Assembly (NCBI GenBank): GCA_033064195.1
Contig: JARBJD010000105.1
Location: 124,001 to 188,000, forward strand
Reading direction: 5' to 3'
DNA: 64,000 nucleotides
From: Blattamonas nauphoetae
Lineage: Eukaryota; Preaxostyla; Oxymonadida
Shown here: positions 44,001 through 53,728 of the stretch, piece by piece
Layout: every line of letters begins with the position of its first letter
How positions within the stretch are numbered: position 1 is the stretch's first letter
Made by a program: the position numbers and the translations under genes
The notes under the pieces: model-generated
Told to the model about the DNA's origin: nothing
Database searches by the model: none
The model's input: only the letters and a program-made list of their open reading frames with translations

Positions 44001-45403
44001 GGCTCTGACTCTTCTTGGTCAACAAGCATTGTTGTTTTGGGTTGACGTCCTCGTTTCGGCTTTGTGTCGGTGTGTGGATGAATGGAAGATGCTGGTTCTG
44101 CTGTCTGAAGGGAAATATGTTGTTTAAAAGCAGCAATTTCGTCAGGATGATGTTCAATATGTTGATGTAGCTCAGTGGCAGCACGTGAATTCGTTGGCTC
44201 TGTCGTGTAAGCAAAGCGTCCTTCGTGCCATTTTTGATGAAGACCTGTAACAATTGCAACAGCATGAGACGATAATCCAGGTCTTCGACTCGCCATAAAT
44301 TCCGAATGTGGTGCTGTTGTTCCTTTTTTCCCCTCCAAATCCCTTTGAGATGACTCGCGACTTTGACCTTTCATTCCCATCGACCTGTGCTTCGATGCTG
44401 TTTCAGAAGGTCCTCTAAACTCTTTTTGGCTGAGTTGGCCTTCATACCCTTGTTGAGATAAGTGACTTTCGTCTTGGGCGCCGTCTGAAAAGGAATAGTT
44501 TGCGTCGTACAGGCCTGTTCCAAATTTAGAGATATGTTGCCCATATCCCCAGCGTTCATCTGTGAATCCATTTGTGTTATTCTTTTCATGATATTCCCTG
44601 CATTTAGGGATGGACAACAGTTCGTTGTATTGGGGAGCTTTGACAACTGGTCGAACTCCAGCTTTCACAAAAGCAGAGACGTGATCTGGGCAAAGACTGG
44701 CCCAGCAAACAAGGCCATCACTTGCATCGAGTTCTCCAAAGAAGTATCCAAACTGGGGCTCATTGGATGTTTGATGAAGGAGCTCTTGGTTATATTCTAA
44801 TCCGCAATAACCATGAAATTGACGTTTACAAATTGGGGCAAAACATTCAGCACATATACCGTCATTCCTTTTGCATACGGCACATGTCCAGTTTCTTTTC
44901 TGTCTCTCTGTACAGCGAGCCAAACTCACCCACGACTTTTCTGGTGGGATATCTGCCTCGCTGAATGGTCGAACGCAGATGACATGAGCCCATCTTGTCG
45001 GATGAGAGTCCTTAACTGGGATCATTGGTCCTGAGAAAATTGTTTAAGAAATGTCAGAGAAAAAGGACAACACACCCCCTCCATGTTTTAAACAACATGT
45101 GCATTGTGGTGTGAGAACTTTAGCTCTGCACGGTCGACATACGTATTCTGAATCCTCAAGATCTTCTGTGTCTATCCCGTAGCATCGTTGATGAGTGATG
45201 ACTCCGCACTACATGATGAATGGACGTTAAGATGAAAATTTGAGGAGTATCTTTTAGTGAATATTGCGTAAGCGCCATACCTGTGAACAGGCGACAATCG
45301 GATTCTCATTGTCACTAATTCTATCTCCACAGATTTGGCATGGATGAGGTGCGATGGTGTATTCTTGTTCATCTTGTTGGACATAGATATCGTTCCTCAT
45401 CAT
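41033..45403 (-). CDS. PHD/extended-PHD (PZP-type) chromatin protein
   Basis: Three exons. The start is at 45403 or 45400; the first exon gives the PHD beginning HPCQICGDRISD and ends ACSQ. The second gives CGVITHQRCYGIDTEDL, CRPCRAK and CTCCLKHGG, and the 1,330-residue third exon begins PMIPVKDSHPTRWAHVIC. PHD, knuckle and ePHD are thus complete in the order typical of JADE, BRPF and AF10 proteins, which read the H3 tail. The ePHD continues CAVCKRNDGICAECFAPICKRQFHGYCGL. About 1,200 further residues are unassigned; they include acidic segments, and no bromodomain, PWWP or HAT was recognised. It lies 92 bp from the next gene, transcribed the same way. Confidence 0.85.
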
Positions 45404-45495
45404 CCAGAGTGTCTGGATTTCGAATTTGCTGTGTTTTGTGGGACGATCGACAAAACAAACGATTCAAAGAAAGATCAATTCTGAAATGAGTGAAG

Positions 45496-48400
45496 CTATC
45501 GGTGAGAACGAAGAACTCTTGGATTTGATTTCTTTTCCCTCGATTTTTGCTCCAATTCTCCTTCTCGGACGAGCCAACCTTCCTCCATTTTGAGTGTTGC
45601 TTTAAGAGATCGTTCCTGGATCCCTCTTCCGTCCAGTGACTCGATTAAAGATGACAGAACGGATGAAGTTGCGACAAAATATGACCACCCAGAAGCACGC
45701 ACACAAATCTGACGAGAAGACGGAGTGGGGGTTGGCGAAGGGACTGGTGCTGGTTCGTCAACATGATCGACGATCATGAGAGATTGGCTCCCTTCTTCTT
45801 CCTTTTTCGGAAATTCTTGCTTCTCGTCTGGCTTTGTTTGGATACGATCATCCAACATCCACACACTCCATCGGTCGGCCTCTCGTCTGATTTCGACGGG
45901 CTCTCCCATCTTCTGACTCACCATTCCAATTCCGCCGTCAAATACATACACAAGCCCCTTCGAAAAAGGGAAATTGAAGTAAGATCGTCCATATCGGTCC
46001 ATTCCGAGTTGATGTGCAGACAGAATAGTTCCATTCACCGCCACCCATCCGAGCGGCCCACTGCTTTTTTCTTCCATCAACTGTCTGTCGCCCTTTCCAT
46101 CCCTCCTCTTGTCATCCTTCCTTTTCTCGTCCTTCCGCCACTTGTCGTGGAGTGTGTTCTCCAACAGCTTGCCTTCGTATTTGGCTTCTGCTTGTGAAAA
46201 CTGGAAGATGAGAGTTTCTAATTTCGCTGAGAGCCGTTCTTGCTGAGCGTTTCGTGATGTCCATTCTTTGTATTGTTTGTGCTCTTTCGCATCCAACTTC
46301 GGTTTTGGTGTTGTTGAAGAGGTCTTCTTTTTCGGTTTTGGGCTCTTCGAAGATGGAGGTCTCGGCGGATTCTGAGCTTCGGGGGCTTCAGTGGGTTCCT
46401 CAGTCTGCTGATTGAATTCGTATCCGTCCGAAATGATCTGTTTTTCCAGTTCTGCCAGCTGTTCCTTTGTTTCTTTGAGTCTCGCTCGAGTTTCTTTCAC
46501 TTCACGTCGGAGAGTCTCCACTTTGTGGGTGTTCATTCTTCGCTTGTTGGCTTCTTTCTCAACCTGATCGTGGACAATATCACGGATCGACTCTGTCTGC
46601 ATCACAAGTCTGATCACAAATCCAACGAGTGAGAGTCGCTCTTTCATGGAAAGTCTCAGAAATCCAGCAGATGCGATTGGCGGAACAGTGATGTCTTGTG
46701 GCGGATCGAACTTGGCAGGGGAGAGGCAGGTCAGTTCGTCCATGGCTGTTCCGGTCTGCGGATCGATGAAGAGGCTGGGATGGGGAGTGATGAATGTTGG
46801 GTCGGAGGGGACACCAGATTCGAGTTGGAGGAGTCTGTCCTTTTTGAGGCTGAGAGCAGCAGTGCATTCTGGACAGAACCACTTCTCGTCTTGGTAATCA
46901 CCTTCCTTCTTCCTCCCTTTCTTCTTTGTGGGAAGGGAGTTGGACAGAGCAAGACAGTCTGCATGATACGAATGAAGACAAATCCCATCGCAACACAACA
47001 ATTCCCCGCTTGCCTTCTTACACAGCATGCACACATCATCGTTCAAATCGAGGTCGCTTTCTTCTTCCTCCTCCTCTTCTGATGACGACTCCTCTGTTTT
47101 CTTCTGCTTCTTCGGTTGAGGAGCTGGTTTTTGTGGTTTCTGTTGTGCTTGTTCATTACGACGAGACGTCTGAGAGAGAGGTTGTGCAGAATGTGAATCA
47201 AACAAAGCTCGCAATTCGTGATTCATCTTTTCGGGCAATGGTTGAGAGTCGATGGTGAGGTCTGTCGGGACAAAAGCTTCGAGTGGGGAGTCTGCCCCGC
47301 TTGGAAGCTGACCAGAGTTTGCTGCCATTTCTTCAATCTTTTGGATGATTGTTGTCTCCCTCTGCAGCTGCTTCCGAGTCATCCTTCCACTCGTATTCTT
47401 CTCAATCGGCCCTCCAATCTCCAGACTCAGCTGGAGCGCCACGTCTTTCAAGTGAAGATGGGACTTCTGGATTGTTTTTCGGAGATTGGGATTTGCACGG
47501 ATCAGTTGAGTGATTTCTTGTTCAATTGCGTTCTGTCTCTTCTGTCGTTGTCTTTCTTCTCTGATGGACTCCTCAATCACATTCTTCTCTCGCAACCTGT
47601 CGCTACGTCGTTTTTGAGCAACTGAGGATTCCTCGCTTTCCTCCTCCTCTTCTTCCTCTTCTTCTTCGTCGTCATCGTCATCGTCGTCCTCTGAATCCGA
47701 ACTGTCTGATGAACTTTGTTTCTTCTGTCTCGGTTTTGATGCGGTGCCTCGGCGACGAGGTGCTGGTTCAGAAGAATCTTCCTCGTCCTCGTCCTCTTCT
47801 TCGTCGTCGCTGTTATCATCAGAGGTTTCCTCTCTTTCCTTTCTCCTTCGTTCTCGCTCTCTCCTCTCTTCAGCTCTTCTTTCCTTTTCCCTTTCCTTCT
47901 TCTCTCCGATCGATGGTGTTCGACTTGACCGTTGCGGATACCGTCCTGGTCCGCCCCCGCTCAGCCTTTCCAGATTGGCTGGTTCATTCTGGCTCAGAAT
48001 GGTAGCTGTGTCTGGGATCATCGCTTGGAACCCTGGAGATGTCGGAGATAAGAGTGCCATCTCTTCAAAATCAGAAGGCTCGTCCATCGGGTCTTTGTTC
48101 ATCACGGGTGAATCCATTTTGTCGCGCAGGTGACTCGTTCGGGGTCCCATTTGAGGAGTAATGCGTCGTTGGGACGGTCGATGACTCAAAGCCCATTCAG
48201 GATATTCAAAATCACTCAAAACCGAACTTTCGTCAGTCGATTCATTCGATTCCTTTGATTCGTCTGAGATGGCTTGATCTGAATTTGGATGAGACGAATC
48301 TTCCTCTTGTCGCATCTTTTGCTCTTCAGCTTCTAATTGGGCACAAAAGGCGTCGATTTTGTCACTGGGCATTCCTTCTAAGAGCAATCTCAACCTTTTC

Positions 48401-49158
48401 ACGTCGATTGCTCCTTCCGAGTCGTAGTACAGATCGAAGACTGATAGGAACAAGGAAAGGGGAACAACCCAATATTTAGCTGTGACACAGCGAGTCATTG
48501 AGCGGAGAGTGTCCAATGCTCTCTTTTGTCGTTTTCGCAGCTCAGCTGGATAATCGTCATGGTGAATCTCATCTTCTACATAATCGGCAACATCTCCACG
48601 CCATTCTTCAATCAATCTCCGCAAAAGACTTGCCATAATTCGGCTGAAAGCATCTGGGAGCTCGTCAGACGTGAGAGATTGTTCCAAAATGTCCATGTCC
48701 ATGTTTGGGAGGAGGAGAATTTTTTGAAGAAAGCTCGTGCTAAAGCAGACATCAAGAGCATCAGAAATAAGAGATTGGGGAAGTTTGAAGTTTGACGAAA
48801 GACCTCTGATGAGAACAACGTCCTTTGGTAGAATGAATGGAACGCGGGCATCGTCGATTGGATAATGTGTCAGAGCTGGTGCTGAAGTGGAAACAAGATG
48901 TTTGCTAACAGACATTGGATAATTATTGGATCCAGTCTGCATGTTCTTCCGAGGACTCGCTGTTTGAAGTGTCGTTGTTGTTCTGGCTTTCATTTTTGGT
49001 CTGGGTCGAGAAACTAACGATGTGACTGGTTTAACCTTAGAGCTTAGCTTGATTTGTTTTGGTTTTGTGACGATAGTATCTTCAGATGAGTCATCATCTC
49101 TGATGAATTTTTGTTTGTTCGGTTGTGGTGTAATGAGGGGTGTTGAGTGTCGGTTAAC
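45496..49158 (-). CDS. DDT-PHD-WHIM protein, ISWI-accessory (BAZ/ACF1-like)
   Basis: A long 3' exon runs from 49158 to 45496; an acceptor (TTCATTAG) precedes it and I could not fix the first exon. Domains in order: DDT-like helices (LISDALDVCFSTSFLQKIL and SRIMASLLRRLIEEW), charged Lys/Glu/Arg linkers with a poly-acidic run, a PHD (DDVCMLCKKASGELLCCDG...SYHADCL...WFCPEC), WHIM1 helices (MKERLSLVGFVIRLVMQTES), coiled coil, and a WHIM2/3-like LGMDRYGRSYFNF motif. In other eukaryotes DDT and WHIM modules bind ISWI or similar remodellers. The protein is about 1,220 residues. Unlike BAZ proteins it lacks a bromodomain; one is encoded immediately upstream. Confidence 0.8.
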   Translation of the reverse strand, partial: VNRHSTPLITPQPNKQKFIRDDDSSEDTIVTKPKQIKLSSKVKPVTSLVSRPRPKMKARTTTTLQTASPRKNMQTGSNNYPMSVSKHLVSTSAPALTHYPIDDARVPFILPKDVVLIRGLSSNFKLPQSLISDALDVCFSTSFLQKILLLPNMDMDILEQSLTSDELPDAFSRIMASLLRRLIEEWRGDVADYVEDEIHHDDYPAELRKRQKRALDTLRSMTRCVTAKYWVVPLSLFLSVFDLYYDSEGAIDVKRLRLLLEGMPSDKIDAFCAQLEAEEQKMRQEEDSSHPNSDQAISDESKESNESTDESSVLSDFEYPEWALSHRPSQRRITPQMGPRTSHLRDKMDSPVMNKDPMDEPSDFEEMALLSPTSPGFQAMIPDTATILSQNEPANLERLSGGGPGRYPQRSSRTPSIGEKKEREKERRAEERRERERRRKEREETSDDNSDDEEEDEDEEDSSEPAPRRRGTASKPRQKKQSSSDSSDSEDDDDDDDEEEEEEEEEESEESSVAQKRRSDRLREKNVIEESIREERQRQKRQNAIEQEITQLIRANPNLRKTIQKSHLHLKDVALQLSLEIGGPIEKNTSGRMTRKQLQRETTIIQKIEEMAANSGQLPSGADSPLEAFVPTDLTIDSQPLPEKMNHELRALFDSHSAQPLSQTSRRNEQAQQKPQKPAPQPKKQKKTEESSSEEEEEEESDLDLNDDVCMLCKKASGELLCCDGICLHSYHADCLALSNSLPTKKKGRKKEGDYQDEKWFCPECTAALSLKKDRLLQLESGVPSDPTFITPHPSLFIDPQTGTAMDELTCLSPAKFDPPQDITVPPIASAGFLRLSMKERLSLVGFVIRLVMQTESIRDIVHDQVEKEANKRRMNTHKVETLRREVKETRARLKETKEQLAELEKQIISDGYEFNQQTEEPTEAPEAQNPPRPPSSKSPKPKKKTSSTTPKPKLDAKEHKQYKEWTSRNAQQERLSAKLETLIFQFSQAEAKYEGKLLENTLHDKWRKDEKRKDDKRRDGKGDRQLMEEKSSGPLGWVAVNGTILSAHQLGMDRYGRSYFNFPFSKGLVYVFDGGIGMVSQKMGEPVEIRREADRWSVWMLDDRIQTKPDEKQEFPKKEEEGSQSLMIVDHVDEPAPVPSPTPTPSSRQICVRASGWSYFVATSSVLSSLIESLDGRGIQERSLKATLKMEEGWLVREGELEQKSREKKSNPRVLRSHR

Positions 49159-49669
49159 CTAATGAATATACAGAAGAGATATGGAAGAATGAAATAAATG
49201 AGTGAAAAATGAAAGATGTGAAAAATGAGAGGAAAAGACGAAGAAAAGAGTGTGTCTTCATTTTGAAACAGTGATTCTTGTGATATATCTCGTGAAGAGA
49301 TTGATCCATACAAGGGGAGTTGATGATTGAGGAGAAGTGGAAGATGGTGATGAGAGAGAATTGTGAGATGCTTGAGATGGGATGGAGGGTGATTGGTTAT
49401 GTGGTGATTCTGAGAGATGGAACGTCAGTGAAAACAAAGAGACTCACAAGAGAAACATTACACACTGTTTGTCTCGGTAGCAGTTGAGGCTTTTTTGAAA
49501 AACTTGTCCATGAGGATGGACAGAAGATAGAAATAAAATGTTGGGTAGAATATTCTCAAATCGACACGGATCGCGAACAAAACAAGTAAAAAAGCAATAT
49601 AGCGATAACAGGGGGTTGGGAATGTAAAGAAGTATCCGAGAGCAAGTCTGTGGCATGATAAGCAGAAGA
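49159..49669. other. Intergenic or 5' region, first exon of DDT gene not located
   Basis: About 510 bp between the bromodomain gene and the DDT gene. It may contain the missing first exon: an ATG at 49309 (minus) opens a short frame, but no donor I tried matched the phase of the acceptor at 49158. A hydrophobic open frame at 49458-49703 (minus) overlaps the last exon of the bromodomain gene and is not supported as a gene. Confidence 0.4.
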
Positions 49670-50909
49670 TCATCCTGTTGTTAATTGCTCGATATATAGG
49701 CAATACCTGTGAATAAATTGCAACAATTTGGGATCAAGATCGGACATGCTGAATTGGATGGTCTCTGCGTCGACATCAATCCCACAATGAAGAGAGTATT
49801 TTCGGATCATTTGCACGATTTGGTCGTAGGCATTTGACGGAAGAGAATGAAGTTGTGTAAACAGACTGTCAGTCTGTTGTTGCGGATAAGGAGGAAGTTG
49901 ATCTATGAGTGGGAGAAATGCTTCAAAACTATCTGTTGATCGAGGGATGCGTCTATCTGGGAGAAGGCGGTTTTCAACATATTTATTTCGTTGAGGCATC
50001 GATCCATTTGGCTTATCAAGTGATCGAGAAGTAGTGAGGTAGTTTTCGTATTTGTTTGGGTGGGTTGCTTCCAAGAATGTGATCTGAGCGTTTGTGAACA
50101 AATTGCTTTCTTTCATTCTATTCACGAGTGCTTGTTGGAATGCCTCTCCATCTTGGCTGACACTTGAGCCTGACATGTTGAAGTGGAAGCAGTTATCGAT
50201 GAGAATGAATAGGTCGATGATGAGGTCATCAATGTTGTCTTGATAAGCATGATTGGTCAGATTTTCCTTAATAAATATAAGGTTAATTGGATGGCGAATC
50301 TGGCTAGCATATTCAGGATGGGAAAGAAAGAGATCTTTGAGAGGTTCAAGAAACGGTTGGGCAAATGGTTTAGTGACGATATCACCGAAGAGAAGTTTAT
50401 TCAAATATCTGAAACAGAGAGATGTCATGAGGAAGAGTGGATTGAAACGATAAATGTGAATGATGACGGGGAAATGGTATAGAATCAGACTCGATTCTTT
50501 CAGTTGTGAGACTCGGATCATCATCCTCGTCAGATGTTGTCTTGTCGAGACGAAAATGGTGTTTGAAAGTGAGTGGGAGCGTCTCCAAAGGAGGTAGTTT
50601 CCGTCTTCTGCCACGAGGAGTTGGTTGTCCCGTGATTTGAGCTTCTGTTGGAGTTTCAGCATCACTTGGTGAAATATCTGGATGAGGATCATGTTTCTAA
50701 CAGAAATATGTTGAGAAATAACTCAAACAAAGCGTTTCTCTCCTTGTTCTTCCTCTACAACGTTGACGATTTTGTCGAATCCACTATCATCAAGATGTCC
50801 ATCTACTTCGTTCTACAGATTATGGTTTCACAGAAAAATGAGATAAATTGATTGTTGAAGAGATCACAATATGAATGGTCCAAACAGTAGTGGTTGAAGC
50901 CATGAACAT
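49670..50909 (-). CDS. BET-like bromodomain + NET-domain protein
   Basis: First exon at 50886-50909 (MFMASTTT), then introns down to KHDPHPDI. A 40-bp intron near 50410-50450 joins HHSHLS to YLNKLLFGDIVTKPF. The bromodomain shows KPFAQPFLEPL, INLIFIKENL and NCFHFN, retaining the acetyl-lysine-binding Asn. About 110 residues on, the NET domain (LPSNAYDQIVQMIRKYSL and DPKLLQFIHRYCLYI) matches the BET ET fold. There is a single bromodomain rather than the tandem pair of animal BETs; plant and some protist GTE/BET proteins also have one. BETs read acetylated histones and recruit elongation factors. The stop is at 49670. About 390 residues. Confidence 0.8.
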
Positions 50910-51091
50910 CGGATGTGGGAGAGCAACCCATCATTGACGGCTGTTGTCAGTCAAGGATGCCCAGACAGTCAGAGCTGGATCAGTTGAAATGAAATGAAAT
51001 CAAATGACGTGATATATCACCACCAAAGATCAGTAAAAAGTAGTGTTTCTTTCAGTCATGTTGGTGAAGTGTAAACATTCATTTACGGGAA

Positions 51092-51717
51092 TTATGCAAC
51101 AAGAGCTGAAGCTGTGTTCGCTTGATATCTCCATGTGGGCGGAAGCTTCTTGCTTCTCTTGTAGTAGCGAGCAAGACGGTGGATCCTTGATTCAACGAGA
51201 ATCAGACGATACTTGGAGTCTTTATCAGCGCGAAACTGTTCCAAGTGTTTGCGCATCGACACTGCCTTCTTGATCAAGCAGTAGAGATCCTCTGGGATCT
51301 CGGGAGCAAGACCTGAGAATGTCAATGAGAGAGTGGAGAAGGTGATTAAATTGATGATATGTTTAAATAACGAAAATCGGACCATTAGCCTTAAGAACAC
51401 GGAAGATTTTGTTTCCAGTGATGGCTTTGGCTTGTGGAACACCGTGAGAATCTCTCAGGATGACACCGATCTGGGATGGCATCAGACCCTTCTTGGCGAG
51501 ACGGCAGATCAACTCAGAGACTTCTTGAGCAGAAAGGGTGTTCCATGATGGAGCAGCGCGAACATATGGAATCGCGGGTGCGGCGATACCTTTCCTAAAA
51601 TACAAAAGATGACAAAAGTGAGGAGAGCAAGATGATTCGGAATAAATAAGTGAAAAAGTGGAGAGTTTTGTGGTTTCTAACGAAGAAAACGTACCCATTT
51701 GAATGTTGACGACCCAT
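51092..51717 (-). CDS. RPS13: Small-subunit ribosomal protein uS15 (S13)
   Basis: Three exons. Exon 1 gives MGRQHSNG; the second begins [17 protein letters not shown] and contains [21 protein letters not shown] and [13 protein letters not shown]; the third has [22 protein letters not shown] and ends [28 protein letters not shown]. All are diagnostic of cytosolic S13/uS15, and length (about 151) is exact for the family. Introns are about 70-105 bp, again longer than in most neighbours. Third ribosomal protein gene in the window. Confidence 0.96.
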
Positions 51718-51983
51718 TTGACTGGTTTAGGATCAGGTGACTTATTTCAGCACTTCGAAACACGGCTAAAAAATACTTCCAACCGGGTGTCGCTCTCCTC
51801 TCGTGCATTCTTTTCAGCTGTATTCCCATGAAATTCCAGAAATGATCACAATTAATACAGTGCAATGAGTAAATTCGTCAAAATTATGAAAACGTAGTAT
51901 TTTGGGACAGGAAGAAAGATTGCTGCCATTCCTCAGACACAATGTCCCTGAAGTGAATGAAAGTGAGTCAGAGGAGGGATTGT

Positions 51984-53531
51984 CTATTCAGTTTTCGTTT
52001 CCTTTTCACCTTCTTCCTTCTTTTGTTGTTCCGATTGCATCGTCTGCTGTCGATACTGCTGGGCGGCCTGCATGTTGTAGAACTGCCATTGAAGGCATTG
52101 TTGTTGATACATCTGTTGCTGGAGAAGAGCCTGTGAATTACTGAGCCCGTTCTGATTGTCTTTACCCTCAACATCACCATCGAGAACATCTTGTGCGTAC
52201 ATTGGATAGTCGCTCATCCGTCCCCCTGTGGATGTCATATCTTCATCCTGCTCGTCATCATCTCCCATTCTTTGAGTGGTTGTTCTCGATCCTTTCTTCC
52301 TGGCCACATACACCATCCCCGGGCATGCTTCTTGGATCGGTCGCAATGCGAGCCCAAAGTAGAGTGGTCCTGCCAAACGAGGGTTTTTTCGATGAGGGCA
52401 GTAGAATTTCAGGGCATTAGTCCAAGCTGATGTTGGAGTAGTGCCATTAAACACTCTGGCGCCAGTTTCACATGCTTGGACATAATATTTCCGGTTTTCG
52501 TATTCGCAAACGAAATATCTGTGGAGATAAGTGACGGCTGATCGGAAACGATTGGGTACAACCGAACGATGAGACTTTTCTTCACCTTGGTTTGCATTTC
52601 CATCGCCTCGATTTAGGAGGAAGCATGAGCCGATGCGAGAGTCGTGCACCGTCAAAAGAATACGAAATCGACGATGGAGAGCTGTCACAATATATCCACC
52701 GTGTTTTCCGGGGAGGAGATCAGTGCATTCCTCTCCTTCCCAGTTGTTGTCTGGTCCAGGCTCTCCTGGTTCGACACGTTGCGTGACACCAAGCAGATAC
52801 ATCGCGTCTGCATCGAGTTGAGGCATGCCTTGAGAGAGGAGATAGCTTTCGTCATAGAAGGAGTTCCGCATATGAATGTCAGGAGTCATGTCACTCATTC
52901 CATCCACAAATCCCACATTAGACAGGCGAGGAGTTGCTCCCATGAAACCTTGGTTGGAATACATCGCAGTGTTAACTCCTTGAAGTAAGAAAGGGTTGAT
53001 AGGAGTCATTTGAGTTTGTTCAGTCTTTGGTCCTGAAAGTTGGTGATCTGCAGTTGGGGTGTGTGGATCGTCTGTTCCCACGACCTGTTGATCAGTCTGA
53101 GCAGCCATTGGGGCGGCAAGTTGGGCATTATCTGATTGACTCACATAAGAATAGTAAGCGAGTGATGCAGCAATTGACGGTTGAGCTGTGTTTGTTTGGA
53201 CGATATGGTCAGTATAAGGAGCCTGAGTTGGATGAATGGAAAGCTCAGTTGAGGTGTGAGTGGTAGAGTCTTCAATGTTTATTTTGGATGGAGGTAGTGT
53301 GTTGAGTTCCGACTGATGTGAGAAATGGGATAAATATGAATGAGTCACGATAGATAAAAGAGGAACGAGAAAATAGAAGGGTGCAGAAACATTCAAGGTG
53401 AGGGCGTCTGAGACAAAAAATGTTTCAGATAAATATTGCGAGAGAGTTTCGGATGAGAAATAATTGGATGAAATCGTGGAAAATGAACCGAAAACATCTT
53501 CCCAAAAATAACCGGTAAAATGTGAAGACAT
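51984..53531 (-). CDS. FYRN/FYRC-like domain protein
   Basis: A 515-residue frame. The C-terminal half contains RFRSAVTYLHRYFVCEYENRK, then ARVFNGTTPTSAWTNAL and GPLYFGLALRPIQEA. The pattern of an aromatic-rich strand, a TSPTxAW helix and a FGL...P strand matches the FYRN/FYRC pair found in MLL, TBRG1 and JARID-type chromatin proteins. The middle has Gln/Ser/Pro-rich sequence, and the C-terminus a Gln-rich helix (LLQQQMYQQQCLQWQFYNMQ). The first 70 residues include a hydrophobic stretch (FYFLVPLLSIVTHSYL) that may belong to an intron or 5' UTR, because an acceptor-like CATCAG sits near residue 73 (about 53310). The function is likely chromatin-associated (inference). Confidence 0.6.
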   Translation of the reverse strand: MSSHFTGYFWEDVFGSFSTISSNYFSSETLSQYLSETFFVSDALTLNVSAPFYFLVPLLSIVTHSYLSHFSHQSELNTLPPSKINIEDSTTHTSTELSIHPTQAPYTDHIVQTNTAQPSIAASLAYYSYVSQSDNAQLAAPMAAQTDQQVVGTDDPHTPTADHQLSGPKTEQTQMTPINPFLLQGVNTAMYSNQGFMGATPRLSNVGFVDGMSDMTPDIHMRNSFYDESYLLSQGMPQLDADAMYLLGVTQRVEPGEPGPDNNWEGEECTDLLPGKHGGYIVTALHRRFRILLTVHDSRIGSCFLLNRGDGNANQGEEKSHRSVVPNRFRSAVTYLHRYFVCEYENRKYYVQACETGARVFNGTTPTSAWTNALKFYCPHRKNPRLAGPLYFGLALRPIQEACPGMVYVARKKGSRTTTQRMGDDDEQDEDMTSTGGRMSDYPMYAQDVLDGDVEGKDNQNGLSNSQALLQQQMYQQQCLQWQFYNMQAAQQYRQQTMQSEQQKKEEGEKETKTE

Positions 53532-53728
53532 ACGGGTGAAATCATCTGGGCTTATATCTTGTGAGAAGTGTTGATCTGATCGTGAAAAATCAAATTATGG
53601 ATTCTTTGTGGTCATTGTTCAAAGACGTATAGATGAACGAGAAATAGTTGGTAAAAATCAAATAAACAGGAAAAAGTAGCGTTTACAATGAAATATTTCT
53701 TTTGAAACGAAAATCTGGACTAACTCCA

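Noticed and set aside
49458..49703. Hydrophobic minus-strand frame resembling a small membrane protein
   Set aside because: It overlaps the 3' end of the bromodomain-NET gene in another frame, lies in T-rich intergenic or intron sequence and has no supporting motif.
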